Shown in pieces: positions 1 through 11,079 of a stretch of 64,000 bases of DNA. The notes below the pieces were generated by a model. It did not search any database, was not told where the DNA came from, and saw nothing but the letters and a program-made list of their open reading frames with translations. The DNA is taken from the NCBI GenBank assembly GCA_023101725.1, contig JALJCO010001289.1, forward strand, positions 21,568 to 85,567. Reading direction: 5' to 3'. The position numbers and the translations under genes are program-made. Origin of the DNA: Atherinomorus stipes. Its lineage: Eukaryota; Chordata; Actinopteri; Atheriniformes; Atherinidae. The number at the start of each line of letters is the position of its first letter. Positions within the stretch are counted from its first letter, which is position 1.

Positions 1-470
1 GTGAATTTGCGGTGCGACAAGCCCCAAACTTGCGTCTAACACGCACAAATGTAACGTTTTACTCGCACGAGTGAGGCGTCCTATTCGCGCGAATGGAGCA
101 CATTCCGCCTATTCGCCGAGCTGAAAAAAATTGAATTCGAGCGTTTTATACGCGCGAACAATACGAGCCCGGTCATTGAAAATGAATGAGACGTGATGTG
201 AACGGACCAGCAGCTCCGCAGCTCGCTGCTCTTTTCTATAATAAGAAAAGAAAAGCGCTTCTCACAGATAAAATCACAAAGTGCTGCACACAAAAGCGGT
301 GTAATAATACCATAAATTTAGGACTGAAAACCCGGTCAGCCTAAACCTCATTAACCAAAAGCTGCAGGTCTCTGCAGCCGGTGTTTGATGGGATGAAACG
401 TCACAACGCCGACACTGCAGCAGGAACCGGAGTACCCGGAGGAAGATGCAGCTCTGTCCTCGCTACATAA
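1..470. other. CpG-rich edge segment, unassigned repeat
   Basis: The stretch is unusually rich in CpG for this window and repeats short motifs of the TTCGCGCGAA type (around 85-100 and 145-160). Such motifs occur in fish DNA transposon ends, but the window starts inside it, so no terminus can be seen. Short open frames here are not convincing. No gene is recognised. Confidence 0.3.
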
Positions 471-1250
471 ATAAATTGAGTATTTTGGTTATAAATGTCA
501 ATATAAATCAATAGAGTCTGTGTTCAGACTAGTGTAGTATTTAGTTTGGCCTCTAGATGACACTCCAGTACCAGGAGTTCAGCCTCAGCAGATGTAAACA
601 AACACTCGCTCTGTGTGAAAACAGCAGGAAAGTCGTCAGTTACGAGTTGTGTTTAATCAGCTGGTTAAATGTTGAGAGGTGGAGGCAAGGAGACGGCAGA
701 TACCTGTTAAACTGAGCTACAATAGGTAGTGACAACAGCCATGTTTTTTTTGCTGGAAGTTGGAAGTTGTTGGACATTTTGGTGGAAGCGCTAAGTAGCT
801 CCGGCTAGCTTAGCCACTGAAGGCAGATGGACAGATGCTTAGGAATAAAGCGCCTGTAGTATGAAGGATGTGCAGCCCCGCCCCCCCCGACAGATCATCA
901 AACTGGGCTCAGGAACTCCCCCTGGAGGCCATCATCCAGACGTAACTCCTAGATCAGGAGATGAAATTTACCGAGCTCCAAGTGCCTCTGGAGAATCTGG
1001 TGGACCCAAACACGCCGGCGTCTTCTGTCCTCTGACTTCCAAAGCAGGTACAACGCCACAGCTCTCTCCAAGTACTCAAAATAACCGGGTTCTGCCATGT
1101 TCACCTGACTGAAGTGACTGACGAGTGACAAAGGGTAAAGCTCCTTTCACCGCAGAGTGCTTTCTTTTCTTTCTGCATCTGCCATTTTTTTTAAATTTCT
1201 TTTTATTTCCCCGAGAGTTCGAGTGACAGGATTATGCAGCATCATGCCCT
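471..1250. repeat. Truncated relative of the 63.4-kb TTAA miniature element
   Basis: Around 1150-1250 the sequence shares a run with the miniature element at 63439-63964: a pyrimidine-rich stretch, then GAGAGTTCGAGTGAC, then CAGCATCATGC. Neither terminal repeat of that family is present, so this is an internal fragment. An 83-codon frame at 861-1112 has no recognisable domain and an antisense frame overlaps it, so I do not call it a gene. Confidence 0.4.
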
Positions 1251-2344
1251 TATAATAATAATTCATTTAAATACGGAAACACCATAATAGTCATTTGTTA
1301 CCAAAATAAGAATACCAAAACATGGTTACTTGAATAGTTGTCACTGTATGAAAGAAAAAAAAGAGAAATTAATAAACTTGTATTAACATTGTCATCCAAG
1401 GTTTCCCACTTGTATGGTGGGATGATAAATCTCTTTCCTTCCACGCTTCATGTGGGTGAAAACATTTGAGGGAGATAGTTTAGATATGATAATGAATTCT
1501 TCTCAGTATTGATGGTGCATGACAATAAATCAGCCTCACATTAGTTTGGCTGTCAAGTTTGATTTAATGTTTAAATGAGTCCGAGGTTCATCTCTACAAT
1601 TTTACAGTTCCTACCAAACTGCAACTTGTGGCAGACACCAATAGAATTAATCAAAATCCACTCATACAGTACAGGAGAAGACTTTCAACCCTCTTTGTGA
1701 ACATTTATGACTACTTTATCTTTTACAATGTTTTGATGTATACATTTTTGCTGGAGGAAAAATAAGAAAATCTCATTTTCAAACCCACCATACAGAGACT
1801 GAGGAGCACCAGACAAGATTACTTTGTGAAATTACATTCATTTGACATCCTGTAGATCCAATTTTTAAGGAGGAAAAAAAAAATTAAATGTCATAAACTC
1901 AATATGACTTTCTTATCCCCCTTCTTTCACCACATCTTTAACCTTGTGGCTATAGAAAATCTGTTTTATCTGCCACATAATGGGATGATCTGTAGAGGAA
2001 ATATTCACAACTCAGATTAAGCAGGCATGTGTTGGAGAATGGTACATTTTTCACTTGGTAGAGCATTTGCCGCTCTACAGAATGACAAACTGCTGATCCC
2101 TGAAACAAGATTCAGTGTTGCAGGTTCATGTCGATTTAGACTAAACTGAAATGAAGCACAGTTAAAACAACAAATGACATCTCTGCCTTTAAGATCAGGC
2201 TTAAACCTATTATGCAGGTGTCACAAATTTACTACAAACCACTTTTGGCCCTTTTTAAATTATAATCAATGGAGAATAATTAATTGGAATAATTGGATAT
2301 AAATAATTAGACTATAACTGTAAAAGTAACTTTAGGTGGAATTG
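1251..2344. other. No recognisable feature
   Basis: AT-rich sequence with stops in all frames. I see no gene, terminal repeat, tandem repeat or RNA gene in it. Confidence 0.5.
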
Positions 2345-2644
2345 TCAAAAATAAATTAAACTGGGAAAAAGATAATAGAGACACTGCTTTTCCCAATATT
2401 TAGGATCTAGTATAGTGTCAGCACTCTGATAGGGATGCCTCTTCAGTTTTTCTCCTTTCACCAAAATATGTTGAAAATTCCAGCTTCTTGAGCTCCTTCC
2501 ATAAATTCGAGGGATGTAACAATGCGTTGATTTAATAACCAACAAGCCAACAACAATTGATGCAAACAGAAGATACTGATCATATGCAGATTTAGGAATC
2601 ATTTCTAAAACATACTTAATAAAAACATGTGGAATTGTTTCCAT
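2345..2644 (-). CDS. Unrecognised 99-codon open frame, doubtful
   Basis: An uninterrupted minus-strand frame from ATG at 2644 to a stop near 2345. Residues about 23-37 form one hydrophobic segment (YLLFASIVVGLLVI) that could span a membrane; the rest is polar and basic. I recognise no family or motif, and no splice-like context or neighbouring exon supports it. It stands out only because it is not a shadow of any repeat I can identify. Most likely a chance frame; a host exon or an old repeat ORF cannot be excluded. Confidence 0.12.
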   Translation of the reverse strand: METIPHVFIKYVLEMIPKSAYDQYLLFASIVVGLLVIKSTHCYIPRIYGRSSRSWNFQHILVKGEKLKRHPYQSADTILDPKYWEKQCLYYLFPSLIYF

Positions 2645-2808
2645 TTGTTTTTTGTTTGTTTTTTTGTTTTTCTTTAGTTTTTTACAACCAAAATGTCTCT
2701 TTTTAATTTGATGAGGAAATTTCCAATATCAAAAAGTGTTATGGAGCTATGATAGTCAGACTGTACTATTCAGACTGTACTTAAATCATTTAAAATACTA
2801 GTCCAGTG

Positions 2809-3027
2809 GACTTTATGCACAACTCTACTACTTCCTGAACTTAAGCCCACTCCTTTGCCTCCTGTCTTTCATGACTGGACAAACTGATTAATCCAGGTGT
2901 GTCTGGCCATTGTCTTTGTGGTTACTGTGGCCAGGCACACAGGGGTTAATCAAATCCTGCAATAATGAAAGACAGGAGAAAAAGGAGCTGGCTGAAGTTG
3001 GGAAGTAGTGGAGTTGTGCATAAAGCC
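2809..3027. repeat. Foldback element F, copy 1
   Basis: A near-complete palindrome of about 219 bp. The left half begins CTTTATGCACAACTCTACTA and the right half ends with its reverse complement GTGGAGTTGTGCATAAAG. The arms also mirror each other internally (CCTGTCTTTCAT against ATGAAAGACAGG). Two more copies lie at 21829-22009 and 52960-53768. No coding capacity. It would fold into one long hairpin if transcribed. Confidence 0.85.
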
Positions 3028-3502
3028 TGTATCATTGTGAAATCCAATCAAACAGTATTCTAGACTACCTCTCTTTTTCCAACAGTTCACTTGGGCTCGT
3101 AGGTTAAAGATGGCAGCTTATATGGCTGGTTACATCTCCACCATGCGATATAGTGAGTTCCAGCGAGTCCTCACATCCAAGACCACAGTCATGCCTGAAA
3201 CATATGGGAAGACCCATTGAAATCATTTTAGCTATGTTGTCCTGCTGTGGTTCCTGTCTGACTGATGATTGAGGCCTATTTTCTTACCCAGAAGTCTCTG
3301 CTTCTCCGCAACCATGTTCTTCACAATGGAAGATCTCTTGATGCACACAGCACTGTCCCAGATCCTTGCAGACCAAAAGAAAGGAAAAAGAGAAAAAAAA
3401 AGAAAAAAAGAGGGGGGGAGAAAGAAAAAGCTTTGAGACAGTTTGGACAATGTAGACCTTTTTCGCTCTGAGATTGAGAGTCTGTGCAAAGCAAAGTATG
3501 CA

Positions 3503-3692
3503 TGTGTGTGTGTGGGAGGTAGAGAATTGTGTAATTGTTTGTCTAATTGTCATTTTATTGAAATGTTGATTTTAATATGTAAAGCACTTTGTGCTACATT
3601 TGTATGAAAAGTGCTTTATAAATAAATGTCATTCATTCATTCATTCATTCATTCATTCATTCATTCATTCATTCATTCATTCATTCATTCAT
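3503..3692 (+). mobile_element. LINE 3' tail inserted in the hAT relic
   Basis: The insert ends with GTAAAGCACTTTGTGC, then AAAGTGCTTTATAAATAAAT, then a CATT-type repeat. This arrangement is typical of the 3' ends of fish L2-like LINEs and their SINEs. It separates two neighbouring hAT blocks, so it arrived after the hAT copy. No clear target duplication is visible. Confidence 0.6.
3629..3692. repeat. (ATTC)n microsatellite
   Basis: About 16 near-perfect tetranucleotide units directly after the LINE tail, so it probably arose by growth of that tail. Confidence 0.95.
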
Positions 3693-3895
3693 CCAGGCTT
3701 TCTGATTTGGATCTCACATGCAGCCACTTCCATATTAGCTGCATTATCAACTGACATGGCCACAACTTTTGTCCTGACACCAAACTCTACAAGCACTTCT
3801 ATCTGTTGAGGTACGACTGGACCACTCTGTGATTTATAAATGGGGTTGAAAGTACTTTCTGTTTTAACTGACCTTCATTCACATAGTGAAGTGTG

Positions 3896-3936
3896 ACAGG
3901 TAGGATCACAAAGGATCACTTTGTGATCCTACCTGT
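3896..3936. repeat. 17-bp perfect inverted duplication in the hAT relic
   Basis: Arms ACAGGTAGGATCACAAA and TTTGTGATCCTACCTGT flank the 7-bp spacer GGATCAC. On the minus strand the downstream arm fits the hAT reading frame (the DP..SVT..HYV block), while the upstream arm does not. It therefore looks like a templated inverted copy made after the gene decayed. Confidence 0.9.
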
Positions 3937-4832
3937 TTACCCATCAATAGTTATGGTTATTTTTGACACCTTAGCAAGCTCAGCTGTTAAATTTTTCTTC
4001 TGAACTTCATACCAAGCTAGTAAGAGGATGCCTGACAACACTTCTCTAAGGACTCTTGCCATCTCCCTAACTATCATCATTACGGAAAAAGCAATACAAA
4101 ATTAGCAAACATCTGATTAACAGGAGAGCAGCTAGTGTTCATGCTGACTTCAAGTTGCCTGCCTAAACCACTTGGATGCGACAGTAGCAAAAGGCTGGAG
4201 ATCCTTCACAATAAACTTTGCGACGGCCCTGTGGAATTCCTCCGTTTTCTCTGGCATCATCTTTTGTCGTTTTGCAATAGTGAATTGGGTTGTCTGCATG
4301 CTGCATCCTTGACCTGTTCGTGGGCCAGATAAGGATAATAATCGTTCATTTGTGGGAACTAGAACCAAAATTGGCACACATACTCCTTAGGGATTGCTTT
4401 TTGACAAAAACCCATTAGTCACCTAAAAATTCATGATGGCGGCCATTTTTCAAGATGGATGCCATTAAATACTCAACAATACTGCATTTTGCAATAAAAT
4501 TGGATAGACTTGTCCTATTTTAATGATACTGGTGTCAAATTATACATTTTTCACTATGTAGAATCTGAATTTGGACCCATGGACTTACTCACAGGTTTCC
4601 CTGTCATACATATCAGTGCTGTCTAATTAGTCCTGCATCAGTTAGCTAGTGTAGATTACATGTAGTAATAGCGCTGTGGGATTACTCTTTGTCTGTCTCT
4701 ACCTTTTGACCTTTTCGGCTTGGGAAACCCTGCAAGGAGTGCAAGACTCCCGCCAACATAGCACTAGGGGTCATGGAGACATGCTAACTGCAACACTACG
4801 ATAAGGTGATGATCCCATCAAGGCAGGTTTTC

Positions 4833-4867
4833 TTTTTTTTTTTTTTTTTTTTGGGGGGGGGGGGGGG
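4833..4867. repeat. T20-G15 homopolymer junction
   Basis: A run of 20 T followed directly by 15 G, inside the inverted-repeat element. One of four G runs of 15-16 in this window. Confidence 0.95.
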
Positions 4868-5105
4868 CTTTTCCTTTTTGAAACTTTTTGTCTTTTACTT
4901 TTATATTTTTTTTTGCACATGTAGGCAGGAGGCCTATACTTGTTTTTTACTCATTTGCCATTGTCTTGCTGCCTGGATAAGTAGGCCTATAGACCCTTAT
5001 CACGTGTCGTTGCAACCTTCAAGACAAATCTTATGCAAGTAAACACACAATTGGTAGTTTGAAGATTTTAATTTTTTTAAGTTTTCATTTATTTTCTTCA
5101 GTGTG

Positions 5106-5890
5106 TCATTTATTTCCCTGCACTTGAGTTATTGCCCCGATCAACTGACATATGTCTACCTGTCTTTCCAGCACCTCTGCAGCTGCTGATCTTTGAGGCG
5201 CCGAATGGGGGAGGGACACATGCTCGTTCCCGGTGCCTTGGCTCTGCAGGACCGCTCTGGGCCATACTGCTAGTGCCTGGCTCTGAAACATTAAATTACA
5301 ATAAAAATGTTAACCCTTGCAACTTGTCAACTTTTCGGCAGTTAAAGAATGCAGGAAAAAATGGGGTTTACCATTCTCCTCTGGATCTGACACAAGGGCT
5401 TCGGTGTCTCCTCCACCTGAGATTCCGGATAGGGACTCAGACCCGATTAAGCCCGCTATCATCTCCTCTGTACCAGTCATAGGCAGGCTGGGATCTGCCT
5501 GGCCTCCCGACTGCGCCCTGCTGCGCCTCAGTGCTGCAACATGCTTTTTGGTGGAGAGTTTTAAGTCAGAACACCTCTTCTTTACCTGACAGTAAAGAAT
5601 TGACTTATAAGACATGGGCTATGCAGATGAAAAGTGTCCACGGTACTTTAATTTATTCATACCACAGGAAGAGTCTGTTCAACAACAGGATGAATATTGA
5701 CAGCTTATGATTTTTTTCCATACAGCAGTTTTGTGCACTTTAATGCCAATTTTCAGGCTGCCAAAAAACACATCTTTATTATCTTACCTCGCTTGCCTCT
5801 TTATTCCACCTCTATCTCTAAGAAATTCCTCTTTTTCGCAATACCTCATCTCTCCATGGTTCAGTGTTGCTGGGGGAAGCCTCAGATAAA
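5106..5890 (-). pseudogene. SANT/Myb-like accessory protein relic (Harbinger/NAIF1-type)
   Basis: Minus-strand pieces match the layout of SANT/Myb-like nuclear proteins that accompany PIF/Harbinger transposases. The first helix region is near 5750-5870 (KKRNF, then FFGSLKIGIKVHKTAVWKKI after one frame correction). The basic third-helix region is near 5540-5590 (VKKRCSDLKLSTKKHVAALR). An acidic tail at about 5380-5480 includes the typical GISGG motif. A possible C-terminal coiled segment is at 5106-5200. Frameshifts and a stretch of non-coding sequence between the Myb halves show that it is dead or badly split. In living elements the protein binds the transposon ends and brings the transposase to the nucleus (family knowledge). 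No transposase partner is present here. Confidence 0.65.
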
Positions 5891-6686
5891 TGAATATTTA
5901 AGGGGGTAATGTGGGCGTGGGATTTAAATAAAGATGGATTTTAGCCGTGGTATTTATAAGACTATTTTGTTTGTACGATGGGATTGGTTGGATGGGATTG
6001 GTCGATTGAACGTTTTAATAAATCACTAAAGGACCAATTGGTCTAATCTTTTTAACATCAAATGGTCATAATTTATTTCATCGCTGGTTATAGAGAGGGA
6101 GGTGTTCTGTTTATTTTTTATATTGTAGGTATTTTTATTTTGAGGGGGATGGAAATTTCTTAAAATTCTTTAACTTCAGCGGGGGGGCGCTGAAGAATTG
6201 CAACAAGATTAAAGTGAAGGTGTGGGTGTATCTCACGGTTGAGTTGTACCAGGAATGAAGAGGGGGATGGGTTGATTTGGAAGTGGAGCTCCCATCAAGT
6301 AGTGGGTGTGTTTGCAGGAACTTCAAGTCAAGTCCTTCTATGAACCTCTAATTTAGCATAATAATAGGATTCTGGGACTGATATAATGGTACAGGGAAGC
6401 CTGTATTTAAGTCCATGGGTCCAAATTCAGTTTCTACATAGTGAAAAATGTATGATTTGATACCAGTACTTCAAATAGGATAAGTCTTCACAATTTTATT
6501 GTAAAATGCAATATTACTGTATATTCAATGGCGTCCATCTTGGAAAATGGCCGCCATCATGAATTTTTAAGTGGCTAACTGGTTTTATCAGAAGCGCAAT
6601 CCCCAAGGAGTATGTGTGCCAATGTTGGTGCTTGTTTCCACAAATGAACGCTTCTCCTGTAATCTGCAGTTACCTGCCCCACTATG

Positions 6687-7000
6687 TGGTGGTGGCTGTT
6701 GCTTGCCTCAAACCACCGACAGAATTAATGTAACCTGAATCAGCAGTGCTAAAAAATAATGTTGTCTCCTCCTGAGTCAATGACTACAAACGTGACAAAT
6801 AATAGTCTTACCGTGGCTTGACGATGTCAAAGCAGACAAGAAATGGTCAAAAATGTCACTCTCCCTGTTTTATGGAATGAGTGCGCTGCAAGTGCTTCTT
6901 TGGACAAAACTTGTCCCAGGCAAATGTTGCATCGTGATGAATCTTTGTTATCTTTGATAAAGTGGGCCCATGCTTTACTGTAGATTGCTTAGACCTTACT
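6687..7000 (-). pseudogene. BED zinc finger of the split hAT relic
   Basis: The minus strand near 6905-6985 reads KAWAHFIKDNKDSSRCNICL, which has the aromatic pair and the CxxC of a BED finger. The downstream histidines are lost to drift. The BED finger is the N-terminal DNA-binding domain of ZBED-type hAT transposases. Its position and strand agree with the catalytic relic at 3075-4330, so the two are one gene separated by the 4326-6686 insertion. Confidence 0.65.
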
Positions 7001-7142
7001 GTGGAAATGGTCTATCAGAGCGCTGCGCCATCACCAATTGACAACAGTAGTGTTGTAATGATATGACGGTGTGGGGATTTGGGGACGTGTAGGTAGACAT
7101 TCAAAAAGTACCAGTGATGGCCTGATTTTTCCAAAATCTTAA

Positions 7143-7795
7143 AGGCAGGGTAGGGGATCCGGAAAAAACAGTTCAAACAAGCATTTTAAAAAGATACACC
7201 TGCCCGAAGCCACCCCTCTAGCGCACAGGAATGTGCACCCCTGATAGTTCACGAACGGGATAGAAGACAGCTGAAACAGCTGAATTGCTAGCTTGCTAGC
7301 TAACTAGTAAACAGCTGATTTATTGCGTTTCTGAACGTGGTAAGATCACTTCCCTCCAACTCCTTCGGCAGTGTCAAACATCCACTCTGCAAACGACAAT
7401 GCCTCCATGACTTAATCCAAATCGTTTTTTGTTGTTTTTTTCAGGTGGATTTTAAGACCAAACAGCTGCATAGGTAACAGCAGCAAACAGCCTTGTGTAC
7501 AGTGTGAGACGCTCATGAAGCGGTGCAAGCTGGGATTGGAGGCTGGGCGAGGGAGAGACAAACAGCAGACAAGTTTGATGTGCATATCATCATTCAACTG
7601 ATAAGAATGGGCCATTCAAGACTCCTGTCCGTTCCACAGGTGACTCAACTTTTTTATTTTTGTGTCAGAGCATTTAATTAAATTACTGCAGTCAGGGTGT
7701 GAAAAAGATTTTAGGGGGGGGGGGGGGGGTGTTGGCTTTAAGCAATACATGTATAGTAAAAAATGCTCCTGGAAAACAACCTCCATCCTACGTTT
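7143..7795 (-). mobile_element. TTAA miniature element M1, copy 1
   Basis: Begins after TTAA at 7139-7142 with AGGCAGGGTAGGGGATCC and ends near 7795 with the inverse of a related terminus (ATGCTCCTGGAAAAC). Read on the minus strand it matches the M1 copy at 54682-56529 over most of its length (for example ATGCTCTGACACAAAAAT, CTGTGGAACGGACAGGA and GAAGGAGTTGGAGG). It contains a G16 run at 7714-7729. No coding capacity. Confidence 0.75.
7714..7729. repeat. G16 homopolymer
   Basis: Uninterrupted run of 16 G inside M1 copy 1. Confidence 0.95.
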
Positions 7796-9320
7796 TACGG
7801 TACTAGGGTACTGTTAAGGTACCAAACAATACCAGTACTCGGTATACATCCCTACGCAAGGGTTCACAAAAACAACCCAGATAACAACCAACCCATAAAC
7901 AGTAATAACCTAAAATGGGTTACATTTCGTAACCTAGAACATCGGTTTTGAAACAGCCCAGCATTTTTTTAGTGTGTGTTTCTCATTTAAATGTCTGATT
8001 TAGCTCAGGAATAAAGTAAGATTTTGATATTCTTTCTGTGATTCAAGTGATTGGTTTAAATCAGCATGTGATATCATCTCATATTGATAACTGGCTCTGA
8101 TATCAAATCAATTCTTGTCTTGACAGAATTTGTGATACAGGCAAACATGAAATTGATAGGGTTAGGGAATTTATATCCTACAGTTATATATTGTATTCTG
8201 ATCAAACTTATGATTTTGACCCCAAAGAACAACAAACTTGATCGAGTAAAATATGTTATTTTACCATCAACATTCAACCCCCGATTGTATCTATTTGAAA
8301 AACTTTGAGTTAAGCAGGAATTCAGATTCAGTACAGGAAGTATTTTGGCTGCAGCTGCAGGCTAAACAACAAAAACAGAAACCCATTTGATCCCCAGTTT
8401 TAGATATTTAAGAATGTGTTAGCCTCTCGGTGTCTTGATGTCACAGATGATGTTAGCTATTTACAGAGCAGAGCGTGGCTCCCCAAACAAGTAGAAAAGC
8501 TGCTTTCATGGTGATGGCTAACAGGCTCTACGCCCACTGCTCTCCATCATCCCCAATGTGGATTTCACACTTTCTTTGCACAACTCTGCTGTTTCTCTTT
8601 AGTTATTTGTGTCTACCTGCTTCTCACGATTAGTATGCATTTGGTTTAGCCTTCCTTTGTGACTTTTCACACTCCTCTTTCAGCTCAGCAAATTTCTTTT
8701 CATTGGTGTTACTATTTAAGAGACAAAGCATCAAGTTGTCATAGAACATTTCTTTCAATCAAATTATGCCCAACATGCACTAGATGAGAAGAGAAATATA
8801 TACAAAAATTTGTGCATAAATTACACCCTGCACAAGAAATTAATTTAACATTCAAAGAAGGAAAAAATATATGGAAAAAAACATTCTTTTCTGTTTTAAT
8901 GTCAATATCACAATAGCATTGGAAAAAAATATTTCCAGCATTTATTTCATATTCTTACAAAATATGAATTTACAAAATAATAACTTTTTAAAATCCAAAA
9001 ATTCAAAATAAAAGTTGATAATATTGTAATAAATTAACATGAAACAGTAATGACATACCATTACTTTACTTTTAGCATTGCAAACTCAGAGTAGTAGAGA
9101 TGGTTCAGGTAGAATACTTCCCTCCATTTAGGGGTGCTGAATTGCAGTAAAACTGCAAAAAAAAAAATTTTTTTTTTTTTTTTTTTTTAGAAATCCACCC
9201 TTTCATCACCACAAAACCAGGGATAAACCTCCATGAAACATGTCTGAAACCAGGTGCCAAGGCAGAGAGATTTCAAACCTCAACCCTCTGCATTGTGTAG
9301 GAACAGCGTAGCTGCACAAT
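7796..9320. other. No recognisable feature apart from an A/T homopolymer pair
   Basis: AT-rich sequence without a recognisable gene. An A11 run joined to a T run (about 9158-9189) forms a potential A-T hairpin. Overlapping sense and antisense frames at 8074-8308 look like chance. Confidence 0.45.
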
Positions 9321-9783
9321 TGGGGATTATCACGCTTACCGCAACTTCCCGGTATTTGGGAATTTCCTCTTCCGGGCCATTTTAACAACAGCCATTCCTG
9401 CTCTGTTATACTGTTTAAATCGGATAAACTCCAAACATACTTAAGTCACACTAAGGAAGAAGTGGATCAAAGTGATTGATTCGCTGCAGTGAAGGGCCGA
9501 ACTTTTATAATAAAACAACACACTATTGTTTGTAGCTGGTGGGGCACAACACCGGCACTTCACAGCACGCTAGCATTGGCCAGCTAGCGTTTACTGACGT
9601 GCTTAAATATGTGTGTCTTAAAACACACAAACATCTGAAAATGGGGTCTGAACCCCCCTGTTTCCAGTGGAACAACTGGGGACTGCCAAGAAAGAAGGAC
9701 GCTTTCAGATGCTTGTGTGTTTTCAGCCGCACAAAGTTAGGCACGTCATCGAGCTGGCTAATGCTAGCCTGCTAACACGACTG

Positions 9784-10384
9784 TATAGGGCGCCGCTCTC
9801 TCCGCATATGGGACCTAAGAGCGAAATATGAATGGAAGTAATGGGGAGAAAATATTTTTTTCAGTTTTGTGGATTCAGATATGTTGGTTGTGGATTTAAA
9901 TGAAAATTTTTCGTGCAAAGAAAAATAAAATACCGCGAAGATTTTAGATAATATAGGATTTACTTGGCCTTGTGTGGCTCGCCTCGCCGAAGTGTGACGT
10001 CGCCTGCGGCGGGCGGACCAGACTGGACATCATCTACGGCGTGATGGAAAGACTCAAATTTCTGCTTAACGGTTTTATTGTTTGCTTGTTTGAAAATAAA
10101 GTAAGGGTGAGGCGGAGTAAATACACGGGCGTATAGGCGCGACGAGGTCGTGCGACGAGAGCTGTAGTCCACACAGAGGCTTCAATAAATCTGAAATTAT
10201 TAAAATTGCGTTTTTTTTTTTCTTGCACGAAATTTTCATTTAAATCCATAACCAACATATCTGAACAGGAAGAGAACGACTGGACAGAAGATAATTATTT
10301 TCTCCCCATTGACTTCCATTCTATTTTTTCGTCTCTTAGGTCCCATGATGCGGAAGTAGAGGGGCGTGACTTCGGCTCCCTATA
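9784..10384. mobile_element. 601-bp inverted-repeat element (inner) with 5-bp target duplication
   Basis: Starts TATAGGGCGCCG and ends CGGCTCCCTATA. It is flanked by GACTG on both sides (9779-9783 and 10385-10389). The arms continue inward for about 160 bp (GGGACCTAAGAG, GGGGAGAAAATA, ATTTAAATGAAAATTTTTCGT and their complements). The centre is CpG-rich. No transposase or domain is seen. The superfamily is not assigned. Confidence 0.7.
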
Positions 10385-10675
10385 GACTGCCGGCTACAAA
10401 CAAACGTGTGTTGTTTTATAGTAAAGTTCGGTCCCTCACCTCTGCAAATCGGTCATTTTGATCCACTTCTTCCTTAGCATCACTTCAGTCTGGAATGAAA
10501 ACTTGGCATTGGCGTTCATCCGATTTACAAAGTTTAACAGAGTAGTAGTCGGCAGACTACTGTTAGCAGGCTAGCACTAGCCAGCTTGATGACATGCCTA
10601 ACTTTGTACGGCTGAAAACACACAAGCATCTGAAAGTCTCCTTTCTTGGCAGTCCTCAGTTGTACCACTGGAAAC

Positions 10676-10690
10676 GGGGGGGGGGGGGGG
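10676..10690. repeat. G15 homopolymer
   Basis: Run of 15 G followed by A and five more G, in the right arm of the outer element at 9321-11040. Confidence 0.95.
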
Positions 10691-11079
10691 AGGGGGTACA
10701 GACCCGATTTTCAGATGTTTGTGTGTTTTAAGACGCACAAAGTTAAGCACATCGGTAAACGCTAGCTGGCTAATGCTAGCATGCCGGTGTTGTGTCCCAA
10801 TCGGCTAAACAAACATGCTACGTTGTTTTATTATAAAGTTCGGCCCTTCACTCTTGAGAATCGCTTTGATCCACTTCTTCCTTAGTATCACTTCAGGCTG
10901 GAATCCGGGAAAATTTCAGTAGGGTTGGCGTTTATTCACATTATCTACGAAGTAAAGCAGGGACATTGAACTGGGCCGGAAGTGGGCTCTCAAAGTGTTT
11001 CAAGCCGGAAGTTGGGAACACGGAAGCGTGATAATCCCCCATTGGAGGATATGACGTCAGTGTGACGAGCATGGCACCG

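Larger units (their letters stand above)
3075..4330 (-). pseudogene. hAT (BED/ZBED-type) transposase relic, catalytic part
   Basis: Read on the minus strand, conserved blocks of hAT transposases appear in order but in different frames and with stops. They are VKDLQPF near 4190-4230, ELAKVSKITITIDG near 3950-3990 (the DGWT aspartate region, Trp now a stop), VDNAANM near 3725-3745, CFAQTLNL plus VYIVQTVSK near 3440-3500, KRSSIVKNM near 3300-3330, and LDVRTRWNS near 3155-3185. The matching BED finger lies at 6687-7000, beyond an inserted element. A LINE tail with a CATT repeat sits between the VDNAAN and CFAQTLNL blocks, and a polypurine run follows the latter. Clearly dead; the C-terminal dimerisation region is missing. 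Confidence 0.85.
4326..6686. mobile_element. 2.4-kb inverted-repeat DNA transposon inserted in the hAT relic
   Basis: Two inverted arms of about 300 bp (4326-4625 and 6365-6686) share long blocks, including TTGGCACACATACTCCTTAG / its complement, TTCATGATGGCGGCC, and GGACCCATGGACTTA. The interior holds a minus-strand SANT/Myb accessory gene relic but no transposase. The element lies exactly between the BED finger and the catalytic part of the hAT relic. Exact ends and target duplication are unclear because the outermost ~25 bp of the arms have diverged. A PIF/Harbinger-type origin is suggested by the SANT gene, but the arms are longer than usual for that group. Confidence 0.7.
9321..11040. mobile_element. 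1.7-kb inverted-repeat element (outer)
   Basis: Left terminus GGGGATTATCACGCTT and right terminus AAGCGTGATAATCCCC are inverse. The arms (about 9321-9778 and 10560-11040) mirror each other over some 460 bp, including CTAGCGTTTAC, AAACACACAAACATCTGAAAA and GGACTGCCAAGAAAG blocks. Bases 10391-10560 are also a diverged direct copy of 10800-10960 (both contain GATCCACTTCTTCCTTAG), so the right side carries an internal duplication. No transposase. Interrupted by the inner element at 9784-10384. Confidence 0.75.

Noticed and set aside
5132..5482. 116-codon plus-strand frame
   Set aside because: It lies antisense to the SANT/Myb accessory relic, whose conserved motifs are on the minus strand.
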